NCBI GenBank assembly: GCA_032718475.1 | Contig: JAUCBJ010007063.1 | Span: 1 to 64,000, forward strand | DNA length: 64,000 nucleotides | DNA from: Nemertoderma westbladi | Lineage: Eukaryota; Xenacoelomorpha; Nemertodermatida; Nemertodermatidae | Direction: 5' to 3' | Position numbers and translations under genes: made by a program | Shown here: positions 33,073 through 44,093 of the stretch, piece by piece | How the letters are laid out: every line of letters starts with the position of its first letter | How positions within the stretch are numbered: the first letter of the stretch is position 1 | The notes under the pieces: model-generated | Told to the model about the DNA's origin: nothing | Database searches by the model: none | What the model saw: the letters and a program-made list of their open reading frames with translations, nothing else

Positions 33073-34123
33073 GGAGATTCAGCCTATCACGCCCCGGAAC
33101 AGCGACAACGACTATATCATCGAATGGTATCAAGGTCCACAGTGTCTCACTGCGTACGATTATCGACACGCCAACTATGTTTCTAGGCAACGTTGTCGAT
33201 TATGCGCATCGAGAGACCACGATACGCCCATGGACACCAATGTCCGCTGTTCCTATTTCCAAGAACAACCAACTATGGAAATTTATTGCGCATATTGCAG
33301 ACTCAATAACTTGCATATCTTTGCTGTTTGCCCTCAATTTATGACTCAATGTCACCATTGTCAACTAAAGGGACATGCCAGTTTCGATTGCCCTTTTAAT
33401 CACGACTTGGAAAGCGTAGATGAAATGATCACACTACGTTACATCAGAGCTTGGGAAGCGAACGCTGATTTACATTGTGATTCGCGCCATCGCTATTATC
33501 CCGGACGCGCTTATGAAGGAGTTTATGCGTTCCATCCTTATCTCTTCGCCTCGGTCGAACAGAAATCACGCATATCGAGTTACGAGCTAATAAAGCGCGT
33601 CGGAGAATGTATTTCAACCAAATTCGTACGCAAATTTCTCAGGAGTGTTAATCCTAGCGACCTTCATTCCTATAACTTAATCAATTATATCCGTCAGGAT
33701 CCGGACTATGGAGACTTATTTGTTAACTCACACTCAGAGTTACAGGAAGTATATCGGCGGCCTTACGAATACCGAGCCCGCGAACGCGAGTTAGAAAGAA
33801 CCATTAAACTCCGGAGGTTTCTAACCGCCTATGGTCCACCCACGGCCCTTGTTCAGACCACGCGTAAAGGACCCGTCAGAGCGGCTGTCTTGAAACGAGC
33901 TCTCAAAGCCGTTAGACCCCTCTCACCTGATGTCGATGTCAATCAACCCGGTACTTCGACTGGCGGATACACCGACCATAATCCTACACCCTCTGATGCA
34001 ATCATATTGCACCCTTCACCTCGGAGTTATAGCCCTCCTTGTAAAGTGGCTCGCCCCAAAGAGAAAAGGACTCTGGCTAGCTTTAAAAAATTGCGTAAAC
34101 GCCGTCCGCGCAAGAAAGACTAA
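33017..34123 (+). CDS. BEL/Pao 3' accessory frame: zinc-knuckle protein with basic tail
   Basis: A 368-codon frame, probably the main part of the protein begun at 32674; the ATG at 33017 may not be a true start. Three cysteine clusters follow each other: C60-x2-C63-x4-H with a later Cys; C91-x2-C94-x5-H-x4-C; and C112-x2-C115-x4-H-x4-C, the last an exact retroviral-type CCHC knuckle (CHHCQLKGHASFDC). Residues ~255-368 are strongly basic and end in KLRKRRPRKKD, like a nuclear-localisation or RNA-binding tail. The knuckles suggest nucleic-acid binding, perhaps a second nucleocapsid-like or chaperone protein; that is inference. The frame ends 78 bp before the 3' LTR. It is separate from the knuckles inside Gag-Pol. 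Confidence 0.7.
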   Translation: MKILFVTDWEDEPICLESEEIQPITPRNSDNDYIIEWYQGPQCLTAYDYRHANYVSRQRCRLCASRDHDTPMDTNVRCSYFQEQPTMEIYCAYCRLNNLHIFAVCPQFMTQCHHCQLKGHASFDCPFNHDLESVDEMITLRYIRAWEANADLHCDSRHRYYPGRAYEGVYAFHPYLFASVEQKSRISSYELIKRVGECISTKFVRKFLRSVNPSDLHSYNLINYIRQDPDYGDLFVNSHSELQEVYRRPYEYRARERELERTIKLRRFLTAYGPPTALVQTTRKGPVRAAVLKRALKAVRPLSPDVDVNQPGTSTGGYTDHNPTPSDAIILHPSPRSYSPPCKVARPKEKRTLASFKKLRKRRPRKKD

Positions 34124-34201
34124 CTGTTTAGAGTATTTACGTATATTAGAAACTGTGATTTTTGTATATTAATAGACTCAAATCCCATTTTCTGGGAGCG
34201 G

Positions 34202-35478
34202 TGTAAAAGCTTCTGTGGGATATAACTGGCCCCTTTGCTTCGCAATCCAGTTTCCCCCTAGGCGCTGGAATACTCTAAAAGGGTTCTCTAACTGTATATA
34301 TATTCCCCTTGCCCGCAAGGTACCGTTACAGGTGTTTTTAACGGACATAAAAGTCATTCTTCTATATACGTGTTTTAGCGGACATGGTAAGGCAAAAAAC
34401 CCGCAATACGGCAAATACTTTTACACAGCTTAGCCGTGATGATTCAGATTACGACATCTAACAGCTGGTTGCTTAAATGGAAACAGCCATTGGACGCATG
34501 GTTCTTTGTTTGGCTTCAGCCAATCAGAGCGATTTTCTCTGTCGATGTGGAGCTTTGAGCCGATCATACTGGGAGTGTTCAGTCTTACTGTTTTTTACTG
34601 ATACTTTGTTGTTATTGCTGTCTAAGCCAGAAACACCGGCTCTAGAGTTAATTGTTTTCATACTTTAAAAGAAACATTAGTAGGCTTAAATTATAGAGCG
34701 TATGACTGTTATCAGTTCAACTCAGTGCATAACAGTGCATATCACTGTACATATCGGTTCATATCATATCTTAACCTACCGTCTTAACGTTTTGCTGTTG
34801 TCATATTTTATATCAGTTGATTGAATATTATCTGGAGAACATTTATAAAGAACCCAAATTTCCCAATTTTCTTGATACACTACAGGTTAGAGAGGCGGGT
34901 TATATATATAGCGATTGCGACTTATATTATTGTGGTGTGTATTGAATTTAATGCTATTTGAGCACTACATTGGTCCGTTGCTATTTTCTTTATATATGAT
35001 AAAATTCATTGACGGTCGGCAAGTTAGTGAGCAGTATTGTGTGTTACCGGTAGTGTGCATGATTGTGACGGATAACTAAGCATTTCCTAAAGAATGCGCC
35101 TCATACGTGAATCTTAAGCCTTACCGACTTACCGTTGTGATTAGTGTAAGTCATATCTCTGTTTACCTAGATAGAGCGCCACGTCCTAAAGGAACTGTTA
35201 ATATTTCCCGAAAGTAAATAATATTAGTCAGAAATTAATTATTAACGATCAATCGAATAATACAATACAGTAAGCTTCACTGCAATAATAATTTAAGCCC
35301 TCAGAATCCAGTCTCCCGGGATTATCCAGCGGGTGAATGGACGCGCACTAGGCTGGCTTCTGCTAATGTTGTGTTTATTGGTATTAAATATTTGTCATCT
35401 TCTAAAGTATATTTATAAACCAAAAGACATATAAATTTTGGCAGGTTAAACTGCTAAAGGTCTTCAAAAGCGCGTACA
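34202..35478 (+). repeat. BEL/Pao 3' LTR, 1,277 bp
   Basis: Matches the 5' LTR except for a T at 34310 and the lack of three bases near 34960. GGGAGCGG directly upstream (34194-34201) is the likely remnant of the polypurine tract priming plus-strand synthesis. It is followed by the CATAC duplication. Confidence 0.95.
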
Positions 35479-38400
35479 CATACAGGGTGTATATAGTGAG
35501 AGAATGGCGTGGTATGATGAGTATAGGAAGGTGTGGCCATACAGGGTGTGTAGAGTGAGAGAATGGCGTGGTATGATGAGTATAGGAAGGTGTGGCCATA
35601 CAGGGTGTGTAGAGTGAGAGAATGGCGTGGTATGATGAGTATAGGAAGATGTGGCCATACAGGGTGTGTAGAGTGAGAGAATGGCGTGGTATGATGAGTA
35701 TAGGAAGGTGTGGCCATACAGGGTGTGTAGAGTGAGAGAATGGCGTGGTATGATGAGTATAGGAAGATGTGGCCATACAGGGTGTGTAGAGTGAGAGAAT
35801 GGCGTGGTATGATGAGTATAGGAAGCTGTGGCCATACAGGGTGTGTAGAGTGAGAGAATGGTGTGGTATGATGAGTATAGGAAGGTGTGGCCATACAGGG
35901 TGTGTAGAATGAGAGAATGGCGTGGTATGATGAGTATAGGAAGATGTGGCCATACAGGGTGTGTAGAGTGAGAGAATGGCGTGGTATGATGAGTATAGGA
36001 AGGTGTGGCCATACAGGGTGTGTAGAGTGAGAGAATGGCGTGGTATGATGAGTATAGGAAGGTGTGGCCATACAGGGTGTGTAGAGTGAGAGAATGGCGT
36101 GGTATGATGAGTATAGGAAGATGTGGCCATACAGGGTGTGTAGAGTGAGAGAATGGCGTGGTATGATGAGTATAGGAAGGTGTGGCCATACAGGGTGTGT
36201 AGAGTGAGAGAATGGTGTGGTATGATGAGTATAGGAAGGTGTGGCCATACAGGGTGTGTAGAGTGAGAGAATGGCGTGGTATGATGAGTATAGGAAGATG
36301 TGGCCATACAGGGTGTGTAGAGTGAGAGAATGGTGTGGTATGATGAGTATAGGAAGGTGTGGCCATACAGGGTGTGTAGAGTGAGAGAATGGCGTGGTAT
36401 GATGAGTATAGGAAGATGTGGCCATACAGGGTGTGTAGAGTGAGAGAATGGCGTGGTATGATGAGTATAGGAAGGTGTGGCCATACAGGGTGTGTAGAGT
36501 GAGAGAATGGCGTGGTATGATGAGTATAGGAAGGTGTGGCCATACAGGGTGTATAGAGTGAGAGAATGGTGTGGTATGATGAGTATAGGAAGGTGTGGCC
36601 ATACAGGGTGTGTAGAGTGAGAGAATGGCGTGGTATGATGAGTATAGGAAGGTGTGGCCTTACAGGGTGTGTAGAGTGAGAGAATGGCGTGGTATGATGA
36701 GTATAGGAAGGTGTGGCCATACAGGGTGTGTAGAGTGAGAGAATGGTGTGGTATGATGAGTATAGGAAGGTGTGGCCATACAGGGTGTGTAGAGTGAGAG
36801 AATGGCGTGGTATGATGAGTATAGGAAGGTGTGGCCATACAGGGTGTGTAGAGTGAGAGAATGGCGTGGTATGATGAGTATAGGAAGGTGTGGCCATACA
36901 GGGTGTGTAGAGTGAGAGAATGGTGTGGTATGATGAGTATAGGAAGGTGTGGCCATACAGGGTGTGTAGAGTGAGAGAATGGCGTGGTATCATGAGTATA
37001 GGAAGGTGTGGCCATACAGGGTGTATAGAGTGAGAGAATGGCGTGGTATGATGAGTATAGGAAGGTGTGGCCATACAGGGTGTGTAGAGTGAGAGAATGG
37101 CGTGGTATGATGAGTATAGGAAGGTGTGGCCATACAGGGTGTATAGAGTGAGAGAATGGCGTGGTATGATGAGTATAGGAAGGTGTGGCCATACAGGGTG
37201 TGTAGAGTGAGAGAATGGTGTGGTATGATAAGTATAGGAAGGTGTGGCCATACAGGGTGTGTAGAGTGAGAGAATGGTGTGGTATGATGAGTATAGGAAG
37301 GTGTGGCCATACAGGGTGTGTAGAGTGAGAGAATGGCGTGGTATGATGAGTATAGGAAGGTGTGGCCATACAGGGTGTGTAGAGTGAGAGAATGGCGTGG
37401 TATGATGAGTATAGGAAGGTGTGGCCATACAGGGTGTGTAGAGTGAGAGAATGGTGTGGTATGATAAGTATAGGAAGGTGTGGCCATACAGGGTGTGTAG
37501 AGTGAGAGAATGGTGTGCTATGATGAGTATAGGAAGCTGTGGCCATACAGGGTGTGTAGAGTGAGAGAATGGCGTGGTATGATGAGTATAGGAAGGTGTG
37601 GCCATACAGGGTGTGTAGAGTGAGAGAATGGTGTGGTATGATGAGTATAGGAAGGTGTGGCCATACAGGGTGTGTAGAGTGAGAGAATGGCGTGGTATGA
37701 TGAGTATAGGAAGGTGTGGCCATACAGGGTGTGTAGAGTGAGAGAATGGTGTGGTATGATGAGTATAGGAAGGTGTGACCATACAGGGTGTGTAGAGTGA
37801 GAGAATGGCGTGGTATGATGAGTATAGGAAGGTGTGGCCATACAGGGTGTGTAGAGTGAGAGAATGGTGTGGTATGATGAGTATAGGAAGGTGTAGCCAT
37901 ACAGGGTGTGTAGAGTGAGAGAATGGTGTGGTATGATGAGTATAGGAAGGTGTGGCCATACAGGGTGTGTAGAGTGAGAGAATGGTGTGGTATGATGAGT
38001 ATAGGAAGGTGTGGCCATACAGGGTGTGTAGAGTGAGAGAATGGTGTGGTATGATGAGTATAGGAAGGTGTGGCCATACAGGGTGTGTAGAGTGAGAGAA
38101 TGGTGTGGTATGATGAGTATAGGAAGGTGTGGCCATACAGAGTGTGTAGAGTGAGAGAATGGCGTGGTATGATGAGTATAGGAAGGTGTGGCCATACAGG
38201 GTGTGTAGAGTGAGAGAATGGCGTGGTATGATGAGTATAGGAAGGTGTGGCTATACAGGGTGTGTAGAGTGAGAGAATGGTGTGGTATGATGAGTATAGG
38301 AAGGTGTGGCCATACAGGGTGTGTAGAGTGAGAGAATGGCGTGGTATGATGAGTATAGGAAGGTGTGGCCATACAGGGTGTGTAGAGTGAGAGAATGGCG

Positions 38401-41400
38401 TGGTATGATGAGTATAGGAAGGTGTGGCCATACAGGGTGTGTAGAGTGAGAGAATGGCGTGGTATGATGAGTATAGGAAGGTGTGGCCATACAGGGTGTG
38501 TAGAGTGAGAGAATGGCGTGGTATGATGAGTATAGGAAGGTGTGGCCATACAGGGTGTGTAGAGTGAGAGAATGGCGTGGTATGATGAGTATAGGAAGGT
38601 GTGGCCATACAGGGTGTGTAGAGTGAGAGAATGGTGTGGTATGATGAGTATAGGAAGGTGTGGCCATACAGAGTGTGTAGAGTGAGAGAATGGCGTGGTA
38701 TGATGAGTATAGGAAGGTGTGGCCATACAGGGTGTGTAGAGTGAGATAATGGCGTGGTATGATGAGTATAGGAAGGTGTGGCCATACAGGGTGTGTAGAG
38801 TGAGAGAATGGCGTGGTATGATGAGTATAGGAAGGTGTGGCTATACAGGGTGTGTAGAGTGAGAGAATGGTGTGGTATGATGAGTATAGGAAGGTGTGGC
38901 CATACAGGGTGTGTAGAGTGAGAGAATGGCGTGGTATGATGAGTATAGGAAGGTGTGGCCATACAGGGTGTGTAGAGTGAGAGAATGGCGTGGTATGATG
39001 AGTATAGGAAGGTGTGGCCATACAGGGTGTGTAGAGTGAGAGAATGGCGTGGTATGATGAGTATAGGAAGGTGTGGCCATACAGGGTGTGTAGAGTGAGA
39101 GAATGGCGTGGTATGATGAGTATAGGAAGGTGTGGCCATACAGGGTGTGTAGAGTGAGAGAATGGCGTGGTATGATGAGTATAGGAAGGTGTGGCCATAC
39201 AGGGTGTGTAGAGTGAGAGAATGGTGTGGTATGATGAGTATAGGAAGGTGTGGCCATACAGAGTGTGTAGAGTGAGAGAATGGCGTGGTATGATGAGTAT
39301 AGGAAGGTGTGGCCATACAGGGTGTGTAGAGTGAGAGAATGGCGTGGTATGATGAGTATAGGAAGGTGTGGCTATACAGGGTGTGTAGAGTGAGAGAATG
39401 GTGTGGTATGATGAGTATAGGAAGGTGTGGCCATACAGGGTGTGTAGAGTGAGAGAATGGCGTGGTATGATGAGTATAGGAAGGTGTGGCCATACAGGGT
39501 GTGTAGAGTGAGAGAATGGTGTGGTATGATGAGTATAGGAAGCTGTGGCCATACAGGGTGTGTATAGAGTGAGAGAATGGCGTGGTATGATGAGTATAGG
39601 AAGGTGTGGCCATACAGGGTGTGTAGAGTGAGATAATGGCGTGGTATGATGAGTATAGGAAGGTGTGGCCATACAGGGTGTGTAGAGTGAGAGAATGGCG
39701 TGGTATGATGAGTATAGGAAGGTGTGGCTATACAGGGTGTGTAGAGTGAGAGAATGGTGTGGTATGATGAGTATAGGAAGGTGTGGCCATACAGGGTGTG
39801 TAGAGTGAGAGAATGGCGTGGTATGATGAGTATAGGAAGGTGTGGCCATACAGGGTGTGTAGAGTGAGAGAATGGCGTGGTATGATGAGTATAGGAAGGT
39901 GTGGCCATACAGGGTGTGTAGAGTGAGAGAATGGCGTGGTATGATGAGTATAGGAAGGTGTGGCCATACAGGGTGTGTAGAGTGAGAGAATGGTGTGGTA
40001 TGATGAGTATAGGAAGGTGTGGCCATACAGGGTGTGTAGAGTGAGAGAATGGTGTGGTATGATGAGTATAGGAAGGTGTGGCCATACAGGGTGTGTAGAG
40101 TGAGAGAATGGCGTGGTATGATGAGTATAGGAAGGTGTGGCCATACAGGGTGTGTAGAGTGAGAGAATGGCGTGGTATGATGAGTATAGGAAGGTGTGGC
40201 CATACAGGGTGTGTAGAGTGAGAGAATGGTGTGGTATGATGAGTATAGGAAGGTGTGGCCATACAGGGTGTGTAGAGTGAGAGAATGGTGTGGTATGATG
40301 AGTATAGGAAGGTGTGGCCATACAGGGTGTGTAGAGTGAGATAATGGCGTGGTATGATGAGTATAGGAAGGTGTGGCCATACAGGGTGTGTAGAGTGAGA
40401 GAATGGCGTGGTATGATGAGTATAGGAAGGTGTGGCCATACAGGGTGTGTAGAGTGAGAGAATGGTGTGGTATGATGAGTATAGGAAGGTGTGGCCATAC
40501 AGGGTGTGTAGAGTGAGAGAATGGTGTGGTATGATGAGTATAGGAAGGTGTAGCCATACAGGGTGTATAGAGTGAGAGAATGGTGTGGTATGATGAGTAT
40601 AGGAAGGTGTGGCCATACAGGGTGTGTAGAGTGAGAGAATGGTGTGGTATGATGAGTATAGGAAGGTGTGGCCATACAGGGTGTGTAGAGTGAGAGAATG
40701 GTGTGGTATGATGAGTATAGGAAGGTGTGGCCATACAGGGTGTGTAGAGTGAGAGAATGGCGTGGTATGATGAGTATAGGAAGGTGTGGCCATACAGGGT
40801 GTGTAGAGTGAGAGAATGGTGTGCTATGATGAGTATAGGAAGGTGTGGCCATACAGGGTGTGTAGAGTGAGAGAATGGTGTGGTATGATGAGTATAGGAA
40901 GGTGTGGCCATACAGGGTGTGTAGAGTGAGAGAATGGTGTGCTATGATGAGTATAGGAAGGTGTGGCCATACAGGGTGTGTAGAGTGAGAGAATGGTGTG
41001 GTATGATGAGTATAGGAAGGTGTGGCCATACAGGGTGTGTAGAGTGAGAGAATGGTGTGGTATGATGAGTATAGGAAGGTGTGGCCATACAGGGTGTGTA
41101 GAGTGAGAGAATGGTGTGGTATGATGAGTATAGGAAGGTGTGGCCATACAGGGTGTGTAGAGTGAGATAATGGCGTGGTATGATGAGTATAGGAAGGTGT
41201 GGCCATACAGGGTGTGTAGAGTGAGAGAATGGCGTGGTATGATGAGTATAGGAAGGTGTGGCCATACAGGGTGTGTAGAGTGAGAGAATGGTGTGGTATG
41301 ATGAGTATAGGAAGGTGTGGCCATACAGGGTGTGTAGAGTGAGAGAATGGTGTGGTATGATGAGTATAGGAAGGTGTGGCCATACAGGGTGTGTAGAGTG

Positions 41401-44093
41401 AGAGAATGGCGTGGTATGATGAGTATAGGAAGGTGTGGCCATACAGGGTGTGTATAGTGAGAGAATGGTGTGCTATGATGAGTATAGGAAGGTGTGGCCA
41501 TACAGGGTGTGTAGAGTGAGAGAATGGCGTGGTATGATGAGTATAGGAAGGTGTGGCCATACAGGGTGTGTAGAGTGAGAGAATGGCGTGGTATGATGAG
41601 TATAGGAAGGTGTGGCCATACAGGGTGTGTAGAGTGAGAGAATGGCGTGGTATGATGAGTATAGGAAGGTGTGGCCATACAGGGTGTATAGAGTGAGAGA
41701 ATGGTGTGGTATGATGAGTATAGGAAGGTGTGGCCATACAGGGTGTGTAGAGTGAGAGAATGGCGTGGTATGATGAGTATAGGAAGGTGTGGCCATACAG
41801 GGTGTGTAGAGTGAGAGAATGGCGTGGTATGATGAGTATAGGAAGGTGTGGCCATACAGGGTGTGTAGAGTGAGAGAATGGTGTGGTATGATGAGTATAG
41901 GAAGGTGTGGCCATACAGGGTGTGTAGAGTGAGAGAATGGTGTGGTATGATGAGTATAGGAAGGTGTGGCCATACAGGGTGTGTAGAGTGAGAGAATGGC
42001 GTGGTATGATGAGTATAGGAAGGTGTGGCCATACAGGGTGTGTAGAGTGAGAGAATGGCGTGGTATGATGAGTATAGGAAGGTGTGGCCATACAGGGTGT
42101 GTAGAGTGAGAGAATGGTGTGGTATGATGAGTATAGGAAGGTGTGGCCATACAGGGTGTGTAGAGTGAGAGAATGGCGTGGTATGATGAGTATAGGAAGG
42201 TGTGGCCATACAGGGTGTGTAGAGTGAGAGAATGGCGTGGTATGATGAGTATAGGAAGGTGTGGCCATACAGGGTGTGTAGAGTGAGAGAATGGCGTGGT
42301 ATGATGAGTATAGGAAGGTGTGGCCATACAGGGTGTGTAGAGTGAGAGAATGGTGTGGTATGATGAGTATAGGAAGGTGTGGCCATACAGGGTGTGTAGA
42401 GTGAGAGAATGGCGTGGTATGATGAGTATAGGAAGGTGTGGCCATACAGGGTGTGTAGAGTGAGAGTATGGCGTGGTATGATGAGTATAGGAAGCTGTGG
42501 CCATACAGGGTGTGTAGAGTGAGAGAATGGCGTGGTATGATGAGTATAGGAAGGTGTGGCCATACAGGGTGTGTAGAGTGAGAGAATGGTGTGGTATGAT
42601 GAGTATAGGAAGGTGTGGCCATACAGGGTGTGTAGAGTGAGAGTATGGCGTGGTATGATGAGTATAGGAAGCTGTGGCCATACAGGGTGTGTAGAGTGAG
42701 AGAATGGCGTGGTATGATGAGTATAGGAAGGTGTGGCCATACAGGGTGTGTAGAGTGAGAGAATGGTGTGGTATGATGAGTATAGGAAGGTGTGGCCATA
42801 CAGGGTGTGTAGAGTGAGAGAATGGTGTGGTATGATGAGTATAGGAAGGTGTGGCCATACAGGGTGTGTAGAGTGAGAGAATGGTGTGGTATGATGAGTA
42901 TAGGAAGGTGTGGCCATACAGGGTGTGTAGAGTGAGAGAATGGTGTGGTATGATGAGTATAGGAAGGTGTGGCCATACAGGGTGTGTAGAGTGAGAGAAT
43001 GGCGTGGTATGATGAGTATAGGAAGCTGTGGCCATACAGGGTGTGTAGAGTGAGAGAATGGCGTGGTATGATGAGTATAGGAAGCTGTGGCCATACAGGG
43101 TGTGTAGAGTGAGAGAATGGTGTGGTATGATGAGTATAGGAAGGTGTGGCCATACAGGGTGTGTAGAGTGAGATAATGGCGTGGTATGATGAGTATAGGA
43201 AGGTGTGGCCATACAGGGTGTGTAGAGTGAGAGTATGGCGTGGTATGATGAGTATAGGAAGCTGTGGCCATACAGGGTGTGTAGAGTGAGAGAATGGCGT
43301 GGTATGATGAGTATAGGAAGGTGTGGCCATACAGGGTGTGTAGAGTGAGAGAATGGTGTGGTATGATGAGTATAGGAAGGTGTGGCCATACAGGGTGTGT
43401 AGAGTGAGAGTATGGCGTGGTATGATGAGTATAGGAAGCTGTGGCCATACAGGGTGTGTAGAGTGAGAGAATGGCGTGGTATGATGAGTATAAGAAGGTG
43501 TGGCCATACAGGGTGTGTAGAGTGAGAGAATGGTGTGGTATGATGAGTATAGGAAGGTGTGGCCATACAGGGTGTGTAGAGTGAGAGAATGGTGTGGTAT
43601 GATGAGTATAGGAAGGTGTGGCCATACAGGGTGTGTAGAGTGAGAGAATGGTGTGGTATGATGAGTATAGGAAGGTGTGGCCATACAGGGTGTGTAGAGT
43701 GAGAGAATGGTGTGGTATGATGAGTATAGGAAGGTGTGGCCATACAGGGTGTGTAGAGTGAGAGAATGGCGTGGTATGATGAGTATAGGAAGGTGTGGCC
43801 ATACAGGGTGTGTAGAGTGAGAGAATGGCGTGGTATGATGAGTATAGGAAGGTGTGGCCATACAGGGTGTGTAGAGTGAGAGAATGGCGTGGTATGATGA
43901 GTATAGGAAGGTGTGGCCATACAGGGTGTGTAGAGTGAGATAATGGCGTGGTATGATGAGTATAGGAAGGTGTGGCCATACAGGGTGTATAGAGTGAGAG
44001 AATGGTGTGGTATGATGAGTATAGGAAGGTGTGGCCATACAGGGTGTGTAGAGTGAGAGAATGGCGTGGTATGATGAGTATAGTAGTATTCTG
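35479..44093. repeat. Satellite 1 (59-bp unit), right part
   Basis: About 146 further copies of the same 59-bp unit, resuming mid-unit at CATAC after the BEL/Pao element. Copies are nearly identical and differ at a few recurrent sites. Rare variants show multi-unit blocks: GGCTATAC at 38251, 38841 and 39372, and GAGAGTATGG near 42462, 42641, 43231 and 43408. The array stops at 44093 (GATGAGTATAG) and satellite 2 begins at once. Minus-strand open frames up to 1,436 codons arise only because the unit has no stop in any minus frame. Confidence 0.97.

Larger units (their letters stand above)
19369..35478 (+). mobile_element. BEL/Pao LTR retrotransposon, 16.1 kb
   Basis: A complete element: 1,280-bp 5' LTR, 2.2-kb leader, Gag-Pol frame, integrase continuation, a 1.6-kb spacer, a cysteine-rich 3' frame in two pieces, a purine-rich GGGAGCGG, and a 1,277-bp 3' LTR. 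LTRs begin TG and end CA and a 5-bp CATAC target duplication flanks it. BEL/Pao assignment rests on the PWWGGSWERL integrase block, the RT with YMDD, and the gene order protease-RT-RNase H-integrase. I saw only two differences between the LTRs (one substitution, one 3-bp indel), so insertion is recent. At 16.1 kb it is long for the group. No TGG-type primer-binding site follows the 5' LTR. Confidence 0.93.

Noticed and set aside
34178-34668. Open frames inside the LTRs (also 19271-19835)
   Set aside because: Short, present in both LTRs, some needing non-ATG starts, with no domain; better explained as LTR sequence.
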